Below are positions 25,558-34,478 of a stretch of DNA of 64,000 bases, piece by piece. The stretch lies in assembly GCF_965228705.1 (NCBI RefSeq), contig NZ_OZ245832.1:1116001-1180000 (forward strand). Direction: 5' to 3'. How positions within the stretch are numbered: position 1 is the first letter of the stretch; each line of letters starts with the position of its first letter. The notes under the pieces were generated by a model that worked only from the letters and a program-made list of their open reading frames with translations, was not told where the DNA came from and did no database searches. This DNA comes from Croceimicrobium sp965228705 (GTDB taxonomy: Bacteria > Bacteroidota > Bacteroidia > Flavobacteriales > Schleiferiaceae). The position numbers and the translations under genes were made by a program.

Positions 25558-25887
25558 ATGATATTTATTTTCGGATACGATCAAAAGGATAATTTACTAG
25601 GCCCCACAGAAGAAAGAAAATGCCCGCATTGCCATAATACCTCATACTTTCAACTGCGGGAAATAAAGAATTTCATCAGCTTGTTCTTTATCCCTGTGAT
25701 TCCAGTTAAGCGAAAGCTCATTGAGCACTGTCCCATTTGCAATTGGGCTCAAGAAATTCCGAAAACTTCCGAAAATTATTACCGCGATTTAGCAGCATTA
25801 AATCAAGCAGCAATTAATGGCTTAGCCGACGATGAATATCTGCGTCGCAAGGAGGCATTAAAAAAGCCCTCCGGAGAGGGCTTCTAA
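25558..25887 (+). CDS. Zinc-ribbon protein
   Basis: The 109-residue protein has two CxxC knuckles (KCPHCHNTSY and HCPICNWAQ) flanking a hydrophobic segment (FISLFFIPVIPV), the pattern of small zinc-ribbon proteins common in Bacteroidota. A C-terminal helical part follows. I start at ATG 25558, 4 nt after the amidotransferase stop and preceded by AAAAGG; a TTG at 25543 would overlap that gene. The last codons lie in the gyrB terminator hairpin, which may limit the 3' end. The function is unknown. Confidence 0.8.
   Translation: MIFIFGYDQKDNLLGPTEERKCPHCHNTSYFQLREIKNFISLFFIPVIPVKRKLIEHCPICNWAQEIPKTSENYYRDLAALNQAAINGLADDEYLRRKEALKKPSGEGF
25864..25883 (-). terminator. Intrinsic terminator of gyrB
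   Basis: AAGCCCTC (25864-25871) and GAGGGCTT (25876-25883) form an 8-bp stem with a CGGA loop. On the minus strand it runs into TTTTTTAAT. It starts 7 nt after the gyrB stop and lies within the last codons of the convergent zinc-ribbon gene. Confidence 0.85.
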
Positions 25888-25889
25888 TT

Positions 25890-27833
25890 TTATACGTCGA
25901 TTTTAGCGTATTTCGCATTCTTTTCGATGAATTCCCGACGAGGGGGTACATCGTCTCCCATTAACATGGAGAATATACGATCTGCCTCAGCAGCACTATC
26001 GATTGTTACTCTACGCATTGTGCGTTTCTCAGGATCCATAGTGGTTTCCCACAATTGCTCAGCGTTCATCTCACCAAGACCCTTATAGCGTTGTACCCCT
26101 ACAGAAGATTTGTTTTCACCTCCCATCTGACTGATCAAGGAATCTCGTTGATCATCATTCCAGGCGTATTCTTCTTTCTTGCCTTTCTTCACTAAGTATA
26201 AAGGTGGAGCGGCGATATAAATATTACCGGCTTCAATTAATTCCTTCATATAACGGAAGAAGAAAGTAAGTATCAAGGTGGCGATGTGGCTACCATCCAC
26301 ATCCGCATCACACATAATAATTACCTTGTGATAGCGCAATTTGGAAGTATTTAAGGCTTTAGAATCCTCTTCGGTTCCTACGCTTACTCCTAGAGCAGTA
26401 AAGATATTTTTGATCTCCTCGTTTTCGAAAACCTTGTGTTGCATGGCTTTCTCAACGTTTAGAATTTTACCTCGTAAAGGAAGAATGGCCTGGAAGTTAC
26501 GGTCACGCCCTTGTTTGGCGGTACCACCGGCCGAATCACCCTCCACCAGGAAGATTTCACATACTGCAGGATCGGTTTCAGAACAATCGGAAAGTTTTCC
26601 GGGAAGGCTGGTACCTCCCATTACTGTTTTCCGTTGCACCATTTCGCGTGCTTTTTTCGCTGCCACACGCGCCTTAGCGGCCAGGATCACCTTTTGAACG
26701 ATCATTTTGGCCTCATTGGGATTCTCTTCCAAATAATTGGAAAGCATTTCCCCTACCAATTGATCTACTGCTCCCGAAACTTCGGAGTTCCCTAATTTGG
26801 TTTTGGTCTGGCCTTCAAACTGAGGCTCCATAACCTTTACCGAAATTACGGCGGTAAGACCTTCACGGAAATCATCTCCGCTTACATCTACCTTCTCCTT
26901 GGTTAGCATACCACTTTCATCCGCGTAACGCTTCAGCGTACGGGTTAAAGCCCGACGGAATCCTGAAAGGTGGGTTCCCCCTTCATGGGTATTAATATTG
27001 TTTACATAAGAGTGGATATTCTCACTAAAGGAGGTATTGTAGTGCATCGCAACCTCTACGGGGATATCATTACGTTCCCCTTCCATGCTGATCACCTGAG
27101 GCATGAGTTTCTCGCGATTTTCGTCGATAAACTCCACGAATTCTCCCAGTCCACCTTCGCTAAAGAAACGATCACTCATATAGTTATCATCCTCATCAGT
27201 AACCCGCTTATCCGTTAAGGAAATACTAATCCCTTTATTCAAGAAAGCCAGTTCTCTTAAACGAGAGGCAAGAATTTCATACTGATATTCCAAGACCTGG
27301 AAAATGGTCGCATCAGGCTTAAAGCTTACGATGGTTCCGCGGTAATCCGTGCTACCATCTTCCTCAAGGGGATAATCAGGCACCCCGCGCTTATACTCTT
27401 GATGGTATTTTTTTCCTTGACGGTGAACATCAACTCTTAAATAATCAGAAAGAGCATTCACACAGGAAACCCCTACTCCGTGCAAACCTCCGGATACTTT
27501 ATAGGAGTCTTTATCGAACTTACCACCGGCATGGAGAACAGTCATAACTACTTCTACAGCAGAGCGACCTTCTTTCTCGTGGATATCGGTGGGGATACCC
27601 CGACCATTATCCTTTACGGTAATAGAATTGTCTTCGTTAATAGTAACCTCAATGGTATCGCAGTAGCCGGCGAGGGCTTCATCAATGGAGTTATCTACAA
27701 CCTCATATACTAAATGGTGTAGACCTTTAACTCCCACATCTCCGATATACATCGAAGGACGTTTACGAACCGCTTCCAGACCTTCCAGTACCTGAATGCT
27801 GCTAGCGCCGTAATCTTTTTGTACTTCACTCAT
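25890..27833 (-). CDS. gyrB: DNA gyrase subunit B
   Basis: GyrB is the ATPase subunit of gyrase, which introduces negative supercoils. The 647-residue protein has the GHKL ATPase (EVVDNSIDEALAG, DNGRGIPTD, GGLHGVGVSCVNALS), the transducer domain with QTKTKLGNSEV, and the TOPRIM domain with EGDSAGGTAKQGRD and MCDADVDGSHI. The C-terminus is QRYKGLGEMNAEQLWETTMD. The length is that of the short GyrB class without the extra insertion of enteric bacteria. It is a single-gene unit with its own -7 element and terminator. Confidence 0.97.
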   Translation of the reverse strand: MSEVQKDYGASSIQVLEGLEAVRKRPSMYIGDVGVKGLHHLVYEVVDNSIDEALAGYCDTIEVTINEDNSITVKDNGRGIPTDIHEKEGRSAVEVVMTVLHAGGKFDKDSYKVSGGLHGVGVSCVNALSDYLRVDVHRQGKKYHQEYKRGVPDYPLEEDGSTDYRGTIVSFKPDATIFQVLEYQYEILASRLRELAFLNKGISISLTDKRVTDEDDNYMSDRFFSEGGLGEFVEFIDENREKLMPQVISMEGERNDIPVEVAMHYNTSFSENIHSYVNNINTHEGGTHLSGFRRALTRTLKRYADESGMLTKEKVDVSGDDFREGLTAVISVKVMEPQFEGQTKTKLGNSEVSGAVDQLVGEMLSNYLEENPNEAKMIVQKVILAAKARVAAKKAREMVQRKTVMGGTSLPGKLSDCSETDPAVCEIFLVEGDSAGGTAKQGRDRNFQAILPLRGKILNVEKAMQHKVFENEEIKNIFTALGVSVGTEEDSKALNTSKLRYHKVIIMCDADVDGSHIATLILTFFFRYMKELIEAGNIYIAAPPLYLVKKGKKEEYAWNDDQRDSLISQMGGENKSSVGVQRYKGLGEMNAEQLWETTMDPEKRTMRRVTIDSAAEADRIFSMLMGDDVPPRREFIEKNAKYAKIDV

Positions 27834-27865
27834 ATTCTTGCAGTTACGCTAAATGTGATAATTCT

Positions 27866-27873
27866 CAAAGATA
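27866..27873 (-). promoter_or_regulatory. -7 promoter element of gyrB
   Basis: On the minus strand this reads TATCTTTG, an exact TAnnTTTG, 32 nt before the gyrB start codon. The -33 region has no clear TTG box. Confidence 0.5.
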
Positions 27874-28032
27874 CCGAATTAGACCTAGCTTGAAAGCCTT
27901 TCCCAGTGCCTAATTGCAGGCTTTTTCCACATGTTTTTAACATTGGCTTAATGCCTGAGAACCTCAAGGGGGATATTTTCATTATAAGAGCTGAAATACA
28001 GTTAGCTAGACTGCTTTGAAGAGCACTAAAAA

Positions 28033-28059
28033 AAAGCCCCTCGAATTTCGAAGGGCTTT
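28033..28059 (-). terminator. Intrinsic terminator of fabI
   Basis: AAAGCCC-C-TCG and CGA-A-GGGCTTT form a stem with one mismatch around an AATTT loop. On the minus strand it is followed by a run of eight T. It starts 20 nt after the fabI stop. Confidence 0.9.
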
Positions 28060-28079
28060 CTGTATAAGTATTTCTGTGC

Positions 28080-28895
28080 TTAATCTTCTTCGAAGCGCTC
28101 AATAACGGCTTCACTCACTCCGGTGCTGCTAAAGCCACCATCGTGGAAGAGGTTTTGCATGGTTACTTTTCGCGTAAGATCGCTAAAGAGTGAGATCGCA
28201 TAATCAGCACAATCCTCTGCAGTAGCATTTCCTAAGGGGCTCATTTTCTCGGCATAATTAATAAAGCCTCCAAAGCCTTTTACGCCACTACCAGCGGTGG
28301 TTGGTGTTGGTGATTGGGAAATGGTATTCACCCGTACTTTATTGCGTACACCCCATTGATACCCGAAACTACGGGCAATGCTTTCCAAATAGGCTTTATT
28401 ATCAGCCATGTCGTTATAATCGGGGAAAGTACGTTGTGCAGCAATATAGGTTAGTGCTAGAATACTACCCCAGTCATTCATAGCTTCACGTTGCCAAGCA
28501 ACCTGCATCACACGATGGAAGGAAACGGCACTAACATCCCAGCCTTTGCTTAACCAGTCGTAGTTCAGATCGGTATAGGCTTTTCCTTTACGTACGTTCA
28601 CACTCATTCCGATACTGTGGAGGATAAAATCCAATTTGCCTCCCAAAATGGACTCCGCCTTTTCGAAAAGGGTATTAAGATCTTCCATATTGGTAGCATC
28701 CGCAGGAATGACTTCCGAACCGGTTTTGGCTGCCAGATTATTAATTTCTCCCATACGCATGGCTACGGGAGCATTAGTCAAAACAAATTGAGCACCTTGT
28801 TCATGTGCCTTTTCGGCAATTTTCCAGGCGATAGAATCTTCATTCAAAGCTCCGAAGATGATTCCTTTCTTTCCAGCTAATAAGTTATTGGCCAT
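28080..28895 (-). CDS. fabI: Enoyl-[acyl-carrier-protein] reductase (NADH)
   Basis: FabI catalyses the last reduction of each fatty-acid elongation cycle. The 271-residue short-chain dehydrogenase has the FabI-type cofactor end GIIFGALNEDSIAWKIA, the LDFILHSIGMS strand, and the catalytic Tyr-x6-Lys in YNDMADNKAYLE. It also has the SQSPTPTTAGSGVKG substrate loop and the HDGGFSSTGV end. Compared with E. coli FabI the Tyr-Lys spacing is kept. It is a single-gene unit. No other fatty-acid gene is in the window. Confidence 0.95.
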   Translation of the reverse strand: MANNLLAGKKGIIFGALNEDSIAWKIAEKAHEQGAQFVLTNAPVAMRMGEINNLAAKTGSEVIPADATNMEDLNTLFEKAESILGGKLDFILHSIGMSVNVRKGKAYTDLNYDWLSKGWDVSAVSFHRVMQVAWQREAMNDWGSILALTYIAAQRTFPDYNDMADNKAYLESIARSFGYQWGVRNKVRVNTISQSPTPTTAGSGVKGFGGFINYAEKMSPLGNATAEDCADYAISLFSDLTRKVTMQNLFHDGGFSSTGVSEAVIERFEED

Positions 28896-28938
28896 TTTAC
28901 TGATTTAGATGGGGCTAAAATACGTCTTTTAGACTGCT

Positions 28939-29760
28939 TCAATAATGATCGCGCAGGAATTGACGCTCTTGATCCGTAAGAGACTCTGGCCCCGAATGTT
29001 TTACCTTATCCAGTATCCGATTTAATTCCGCCTCTTGATCGGCTTTACGAGCTCGGTAACGATCATCTATCGTCATAGATTGACCCGGTCCACCGGTATT
29101 CCATTGCAATAATTGAGGACGAAAAAACAAGATTATCAAGAATACCAAACTGGGAACCGCTAGGTAAATAATCGTTAAGGTATTGGTTTGCATCACCTGA
29201 GGCTCCAGCAAGAGGGTTAGTAGTAATCCCGCCAAAGCACCCCCCAAATGAGCTTCATGCCCAATATTATCGTGCTGTTTACCAATACCGTAAATCGAAT
29301 ACAGTATAAATCCTAAACCGTATATCCAGGCTGGGAAAAAGAAGGGTAAAAAGAACATACTCAGCTCCATTCCCGGTTTCATAACGATCGCTGAGAATAT
29401 AATTCCACTTATTGCTCCGGAAGCCCCTACCGCGCGATATTCAGGATTATTCTGATGGTAAAACCAAGCGAGTAAACTCCCGGCGGCCATGCTCCCGAAA
29501 TACACCAAAACAAAATTGAGCATCCCCAGGGAGTCTTCCAAAGAGCCAGCGAAGATGTACAAGCTGAACATATTGAAAAAGAAATGGGTCCAATCAACAT
29601 GGATAAACCCCGAGGTAAAAAGTCGATAATACTGCCCTGCTTTGAGGTCAGCTACTCTTAGAAGCATCGCCTCAAAACGTTGGCGATCCTGAAAAGCCAG
29701 AAAGGTGGTTAGAGCCGTTAATCCTAAAATTAAAAAGCCCGCAGTTTCCAATGATTGCAT
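28939..29760 (-). CDS. Rhomboid-family intramembrane serine protease
   Basis: The 273-residue protein has six or seven membrane helices. The catalytic Ser lies in AVGASGAISGIIFS (GASG) and the catalytic His in NIGHEAHLGGALAGLLL. The HxxxN-like oxyanion region is HVDWTHFFFNMFSLYIF in the second helix. These are the rhomboid signatures, so the protein should cleave substrates within the membrane. The C-terminal tail (about 230-273) is cytoplasmic, charged and carries a DKVKHSGPESLTDQERQFL element seen in many Bacteroidota rhomboids. It starts 3 nt downstream of the DUF4199 gene stop, so the two are co-transcribed. Confidence 0.92.
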   Translation of the reverse strand: MQSLETAGFLILGLTALTTFLAFQDRQRFEAMLLRVADLKAGQYYRLFTSGFIHVDWTHFFFNMFSLYIFAGSLEDSLGMLNFVLVYFGSMAAGSLLAWFYHQNNPEYRAVGASGAISGIIFSAIVMKPGMELSMFFLPFFFPAWIYGLGFILYSIYGIGKQHDNIGHEAHLGGALAGLLLTLLLEPQVMQTNTLTIIYLAVPSLVFLIILFFRPQLLQWNTGGPGQSMTIDDRYRARKADQEAELNRILDKVKHSGPESLTDQERQFLRDHY

Positions 29761-29763
29761 GGA

Positions 29764-30303
29764 TCAAAGATGGCTTTTTTCCGTCTTACGAGCCAATACT
29801 GAATAGTAAAATGCATTGGCCAAGGCCATGATTAATCCAATAGGAAATATTTCAGCGGTTGTTAAGCCGAAACGCACCAGAAAACTATCCTCATAAGATT
29901 GCATAATTTGCTTTTGATTCGTGTAGCGCGCTTCTATTTCTAACTGCCCCAAACTACTGGCATCCAATCGTTCCTTCATTTCGGCTAAATAGGCAGTGAC
30001 GTATTCATGACCATGATTGGCAAAATACATTTCCCACATCAGGGCATATATTACTGAAGCTATCAATACTATATAAAAGCCACCAATAAAAGCACGGGAA
30101 AAATTGATTTCGCCTAAAAACACCTTTTGCTGTAATAAGCGTACCGCAAAAAACAGAATTAGGCCAAATACCAAAATCATAAATAGGTAACGTAAGACTT
30201 CAGAACTTCCCGAATTAAGGTCTGAATTACCAACGTTTATAAAAAAACCAGAGCCAATTATTAAACCCGATAAGAGTCCAAAGGGCCAAATTACTTTGCG
30301 CAT
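29764..30303 (-). CDS. DUF4199-family membrane protein
   Basis: A 179-residue protein with four membrane helices (about 5-22, 35-53, 70-92 and 145-165). It shows the DUF4199 pattern: a first helix beginning WPFGLLSGLIIG, a central FSRAFIGGFYIVLIASVIYALMWE and a last helix before a charged tail. I use ATG 30303 (MRKVIWPFG); an upstream TTG at 30330 would add nine residues. DUF4199 proteins are widespread in Bacteroidota and unassigned; some lie beside glycosyltransferases, which is not so here. It precedes the rhomboid gene. Confidence 0.82.
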   Translation of the reverse strand: MRKVIWPFGLLSGLIIGSGFFINVGNSDLNSGSSEVLRYLFMILVFGLILFFAVRLLQQKVFLGEINFSRAFIGGFYIVLIASVIYALMWEMYFANHGHEYVTAYLAEMKERLDASSLGQLEIEARYTNQKQIMQSYEDSFLVRFGLTTAEIFPIGLIMALANAFYYSVLARKTEKSHL

Positions 30304-30420
30304 ATTTTCAATAGAGTGAGGGGCTTGCAAAGTAGAAAATCGCGGGCTGATTTAAAATTCTTGGGGCTGCTGTTTAAACCATTTCCTTCTTCTTCAGTCC
30401 ATCTAGGTAAATAAGCCATT

Positions 30421-31575
30421 ATGACCAAGTCCATTTTCAGCCTTGCAATTGCTCTTTTACTCCTGAGCAGTTGCCAAAAAGACCGCAGCAATTCCGAGAA
30501 TGCCAACAATGGGAAGGTATCTTCTGCCCTGAGTCCGAGCCTACCCGAAACCCCTTTCAATTACGCGCAACAAAATTTACCGAATTACCTTCTGGCAGGA
30601 CCTGTGGCTAATGCCGATAATACCCCCGCCAATAATCCCATCACAAATGCAGGGGCAAGCTTGGGCAGAGTTTTGTTTTACGACAAGCAAATGAGCGCCA
30701 ATGCCACCGTATCTTGTGCTTCCTGCCATCAAATAGAAAATGGATTTAGTGATCCGGCTACTCTAAGTTTTGGTTTTGCTAATGGAGAAACCGGTCGTCA
30801 TTCTATGTCACTGGCGAATAGTCGCTATTATGCCAATGGTCATTTCTTTTGGGATGAAAGAGCCAACAGTCTTGAAGATCAGGTTTTAATGCCAATTCAG
30901 GATGGCGTAGAAATGGGAATGACCCTCGATAGCCTGATCCAGAGATTAGAAACTCTGGACTATTATCCGGAACTGTTTAGCGCCGCATTTGGTAGCACTG
31001 AGATCAATTCTGATCGCATCAGTAAGGCATTGGCTCAATTTGTTCGCAGTATCATAAGCTTTAATAGTAAATATGATCTGGGCTTGCAGCAGGTAAACAA
31101 TCGCAATTTGGACTTCCCCAATTTTAGCGCCGAAGAAAATTTGGGTAAGAACCTGTTTTTTAGTCCCGCCATTGGTTGTGCTGCCTGCCACGGTACCGAT
31201 GCATTTATCGCTCCTGGACCGCGTAATAATGGTTTGGACCTAAGCAATGATGACGATCAAGGAATTGGTGGTCAAAACGGAAACCCTAATCAGATAGGTC
31301 AGTTTAAGGTAGGATCATTAAAGAATATCGATTTAACGTCTCCTTATATGCACGATGGTCGATTTAGCAGCTTAGAAGAAGTAATAGAACATTATAGCAC
31401 CGGAGTACAGAACAATCCTAATTTGAGTGGTCCCTTACGTTTACCTAACGGTGGAGTACGATTACTTAACCTAAGTGAAACGGAAAAGAGTGCTTTAGTC
31501 GCCTTCCTAAAAACTTTGAGTGATCCGGTATTGAATGCAGAGGAGAAATTTAGTGATCCTTTTCCTGAGTCCTAG
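30421..31575 (+). CDS. Di-haem cytochrome c peroxidase (MauG/CcpA family) lipoprotein
   Basis: The 384-residue protein has a lipoprotein signal (LLLLSSC) and two haem c attachment sites: Cys99-Cys102-His103 (CASCHQ) and Cys253-Cys256-His257 (CAACHG). It also has the NSRYYANGHFFWDERANSLEDQ and KVGSLKNIDLTSPYMHDGRF segments of bacterial cytochrome c peroxidases. It should reduce periplasmic H2O2 with electrons from cytochrome c, or act as a MauG-like oxidase. The C-terminus ends in a short acidic tail. Its stop interlocks with the SdpI gene (CTAG, 31572-31575). Confidence 0.93.
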   Translation: MTKSIFSLAIALLLLSSCQKDRSNSENANNGKVSSALSPSLPETPFNYAQQNLPNYLLAGPVANADNTPANNPITNAGASLGRVLFYDKQMSANATVSCASCHQIENGFSDPATLSFGFANGETGRHSMSLANSRYYANGHFFWDERANSLEDQVLMPIQDGVEMGMTLDSLIQRLETLDYYPELFSAAFGSTEINSDRISKALAQFVRSIISFNSKYDLGLQQVNNRNLDFPNFSAEENLGKNLFFSPAIGCAACHGTDAFIAPGPRNNGLDLSNDDDQGIGGQNGNPNQIGQFKVGSLKNIDLTSPYMHDGRFSSLEEVIEHYSTGVQNNPNLSGPLRLPNGGVRLLNLSETEKSALVAFLKTLSDPVLNAEEKFSDPFPES

Positions 31576-31925
31576 AAGCGTTCTTTGGAGAATTTCTTCA
31601 ACTTCACTTCGCTGCGATAGAGCTCTAAGCCAAAAGCAGCAATAAGAACGAAGCCAAAAAACAAAATGCCCATTTTATCATCTATTGGCGGCAAAAATGA
31701 CCAAAGTGCTGCTAATAGAATGTGGTAAAATCCGATTCTAAAAAACATTTTAGGCAAGAGGGACTGAGCATAGTTCCAATTCCTTCTATTGCGCATAGAC
31801 CGATCGGTCCGATAGCCATATAAGCTATTGGGCTTGCGGGCTGGAAAGAGTTTTGTGATCAATGCGACTAACCACATTAATGCTGCAAATCCAAGAAAAA
31901 TTAGAAATACGATATCAATTCGCAT
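31572..31925 (-). CDS. SdpI-family membrane protein
   Basis: The 117-residue protein has three membrane helices and the SdpI/YhfL loop NSLYGYRTDRSMRNRRNWNYAQ between helices 1 and 2. In Bacillus SdpI is the immunity protein against the SdpC toxin, but most relatives have no toxin partner, and none is here. The C-terminus is a basic tail. The gene stands alone between convergent and divergent neighbours. Confidence 0.85.
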   Translation of the reverse strand: MRIDIVFLIFLGFAALMWLVALITKLFPARKPNSLYGYRTDRSMRNRRNWNYAQSLLPKMFFRIGFYHILLAALWSFLPPIDDKMGILFFGFVLIAAFGLELYRSEVKLKKFSKERF

Positions 31926-32061
31926 TGTTGGTGTTTGGTATCTTCCAAATGTATCAAGTGCAATCCAATTCTAAAAATTTAAAATTTAAACTAGAGGTTA
32001 ATTCTTAAAACGAGGACTTCACATTCCATAAAAAAAAGTGCAGTCCTCTATTTTTTACCGG

Positions 32062-32091
32062 TTGAAATGTGGCGCCTTTACTGTAATTTCG
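32062..32091 (+). promoter_or_regulatory. Promoter of the serine-hydrolase/ATP-grasp operon
   Basis: TTG (32062-32064) and TAATTTCG (32084-32091) lie 19 nt apart, matching the Bacteroidota pattern except C for T at the seventh base of the -7 element. The TSS would be near 32098, about 22 nt before the ATG at 32120. Genes to 38468 have no other clear promoter gap, so this may drive the whole run. Confidence 0.5.
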
Positions 32092-32119
32092 TTATGATCA
32101 TTAAAAAGTATCATCGCCT

Positions 32120-33430
32120 ATGCGTTTCACAAAATTGTTCTCCATTTTTTTAATTTTCTTCTCAAGCCTCCTACACGGCCAAACAGACAATCGAAAATTG
32201 GTCTTGGACTCTCTGGTCCAGATTTTAAATCAGGAGAATCAATTAATTGGGAGCTTTAGCCTTTACCATAAAGGCAAAGTTTATTACGAGGCTTCTTTCG
32301 GTCAAGCCAGTCCCACTAAAGATGAGGGGGCGAAATTGTATCGCATTGGCTCCATTTCAAAAACCTTCACCGCAACCATGGTCATGAAGGCAATTGAAGA
32401 AGGGGAATTGAGCTTGGATCGCAAATTATCCGAATGGTTTCCCAAAATCCCCAATGCAGACCAAATCAGCATTAAAATGATGCTTGGCCATCGCAGTGGC
32501 ATTCATAATTTCACTGATGACGACAGCTATTTGCAAATCATGGAAAAAGAACAAAGTCGGGAAGCAATGCTTAGCCGCTTTGCCAGTATGGAGCCTGATT
32601 TTACACCCGATTCGGATTTCTCCTATTCCAATACCAATTATGTTTTACTGAGCTATATCCTAGAGGATATCTACCAACAGCCTATTGCCAACTTATTAAT
32701 CGAAAAAATTGCAGATCCTTTAAAGCTCAAAAACACCTATTTCTATAGCGCTGATGCACGAAAAAAAGGGGAACAAGAGAGTTTTTATTGGACCGGAGAA
32801 TGGACCAAGGCCTCCAATACTCATCCTTCAGTACCCTTAGGAGCAGGTGGTATCGTGAGCAGCACCGGGGAGCTTTGTCAATTTATGCGTGCTTTACAAA
32901 GCGGAAAAATTCTGGATAAGAGCAGTGTGGGACAAATGAAAAACGGAAAAGAGCCTGGATTAGCCCTATTCTACTACCCCTTTTACAGCCATTCAGCATA
33001 CGGACATAATGGGGGCATCGATGGCTTTGTGAGCCATGCCAGCTATATGGCGGCCGATGACTTGGCTGTAGCGGTTTGCCTTAATGGTAGCCAATATCCC
33101 TTAAATCAATTATTAATAGACATCTTATCCATTTATTTTGAGCAGGAAGGCTATCAGCTGCCAAGCTTCGAAAAAGTGGAAGTGGCCGTTGATGATTTGC
33201 AACAATATTCAGGTACTTATAAATCAGATCATTTTCCTCTAGACATCAAGTTCTTTGTAGAAGAAGGTGTTTTAAAAGGCCAGGCTACCGGTCAACCTTC
33301 CTTTCCCATGGAGGCAAGAGGAAATCATGTATTCGAATTTAAAGCCGCCACTATCAAAGTAACTTTTGATCCCGAAAATGGAACCATGGTCTTTGAACAA
33401 GCTGGTCAAAAACTCCCATTTAAACGATAA
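32120..33430 (+). CDS. Secreted beta-lactamase-fold serine hydrolase
   Basis: The 436-residue protein has a signal peptide (cleavage near LLHGQTD) and the class C beta-lactamase/penicillin-binding fold. It has Ser78-x-x-Lys81 in YRIGSISKTF, YSNTNY as the second Tyr-x-Asn motif, and GHNGGIDGF as the third (HxG-type) motif. A C-terminal domain of about 100 residues (Pfam DUF3471-like) follows. Such enzymes are D-peptidases or esterases, rarely drug-resistance enzymes. It lies 7 nt before the ATP-grasp gene, so it is the likely first gene of the operon, with a possible role in trimming its product (inference). Confidence 0.88.
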   Translation: MRFTKLFSIFLIFFSSLLHGQTDNRKLVLDSLVQILNQENQLIGSFSLYHKGKVYYEASFGQASPTKDEGAKLYRIGSISKTFTATMVMKAIEEGELSLDRKLSEWFPKIPNADQISIKMMLGHRSGIHNFTDDDSYLQIMEKEQSREAMLSRFASMEPDFTPDSDFSYSNTNYVLLSYILEDIYQQPIANLLIEKIADPLKLKNTYFYSADARKKGEQESFYWTGEWTKASNTHPSVPLGAGGIVSSTGELCQFMRALQSGKILDKSSVGQMKNGKEPGLALFYYPFYSHSAYGHNGGIDGFVSHASYMAADDLAVAVCLNGSQYPLNQLLIDILSIYFEQEGYQLPSFEKVEVAVDDLQQYSGTYKSDHFPLDIKFFVEEGVLKGQATGQPSFPMEARGNHVFEFKAATIKVTFDPENGTMVFEQAGQKLPFKR

Positions 33431-33437
33431 TATTCCA

Positions 33438-34478
33438 ATGAAAATTTGCTTCATCATGTATCCTTGGGAACGGGTAGATCCTGCCCAGGATTCCACTATC
33501 CGCATTATTCACGAATGCGTAAAACGCAAACATGAGGTAGCCATTACCCATGCTGCGAATCTTACCATCCGCGATAGTGTGACCTTAAGTTTATGCAAGT
33601 GGATTAAGCCCGAAGAGAAAACCACAAACAGCATAAAAGCCTTTTATCGCGATATAAATTTCCAAACGGAAATGAGTCCATTGAATAGCTTTGATGTGAT
33701 CTTTATGCGTGATAATCCACCCTTGGACAATTTGGTGCTCAATTTCCTGGATTCCATTAAAGATGAAGTATTTATCATCAATAATGTGAATGGCCTTCGG
33801 GAGGCAAATAATAAGATTTATACAGCCGCTTATCACGATCCGGATCGCGCCTTAATCCCTACTACCCACGTATCTAAAAACCTGGATTATTTACTCCGCA
33901 TTATCCAGGATTCAGATCAGGAGAAAATGATCATGAAACCCCTCGATGGTTTTGGGGGCAGTGGCGTAATTGTGATTGAGAAATCGGCAATGCACAATAT
34001 TCGCTCCCTCCTCGACTTCTACATTCATCGCGAAAAAGGAAAATCGAATTATGTAATCCTTCAAGATTATATCGAAGGGGCTGAAGAAGGTGATGTGCGC
34101 GTAATTATGCTCAATGGTGAGCCCATTGGAGCTTTACGCCGAAGACCTACTGCCGGTGATGTTCGATCTAATATCTCGGCCGGAGGTTCGGTCGAAAAAT
34201 ACCGTCTCACCAAACAAGATAAAATCCTTTGCCAAAAAATTGGTGAGAAACTGGTTAAGGATGGAATTTACTATGCTGGGCTGGATTTGATCAATGGCAA
34301 GCTAATCGAAATCAATGTACTAAGCCCTGGAACCTTAAAGGATATAAACCGACTTTATAAGGTTCGACTTCAAGAAAAAATTATCGATTATCTCGAGAAG
34401 GTGGTGAAAACCCGCCGTGAACTTAAAGACGATTTTCGTCCTGAGATTTTGTATGACGACGCAAATACTGAGTCCTGA
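33438..34478 (+). CDS. GshB-like ATP-grasp ligase
   Basis: The 346-residue protein resembles prokaryotic glutathione synthetase. It has the substrate-domain MRDNPPLDNL (90-99), the NNVNGLREANNKIYT segment and the ATP-grasp glycine loop KPLDGFGGSG (167-176). The later pieces are Arg-rich RRRPTAGDVRSNISAGG (234-250), YYAGLDLINGKLIEINVLSPG (279-299, split here by position) and metal ligands Glu291/Asn293. True GshB has a 'TEINVTSPT' end; here it is INVLSPGTL. It therefore joins a carboxylate to an amine, maybe a gamma-glutamyl-cysteine or peptide, but the substrate is unknown. No GshA is in the window. The next gene overlaps by 26 nt. Confidence 0.88.
   Translation: MKICFIMYPWERVDPAQDSTIRIIHECVKRKHEVAITHAANLTIRDSVTLSLCKWIKPEEKTTNSIKAFYRDINFQTEMSPLNSFDVIFMRDNPPLDNLVLNFLDSIKDEVFIINNVNGLREANNKIYTAAYHDPDRALIPTTHVSKNLDYLLRIIQDSDQEKMIMKPLDGFGGSGVIVIEKSAMHNIRSLLDFYIHREKGKSNYVILQDYIEGAEEGDVRVIMLNGEPIGALRRRPTAGDVRSNISAGGSVEKYRLTKQDKILCQKIGEKLVKDGIYYAGLDLINGKLIEINVLSPGTLKDINRLYKVRLQEKIIDYLEKVVKTRRELKDDFRPEILYDDANTES

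Noticed and set aside
27830..28114. 94-residue minus-strand frame between gyrB and fabI
   Set aside because: It runs through the fabI terminator hairpin and the gyrB -7 element and overlaps the end of fabI, so it is not a real gene.
31572..31925. A toxin-immunity (Sdp-like) system around the SdpI-family gene
   Set aside because: No SdpC-like toxin, maturation genes or regulator adjoin it. SdpI relatives are common without toxins.
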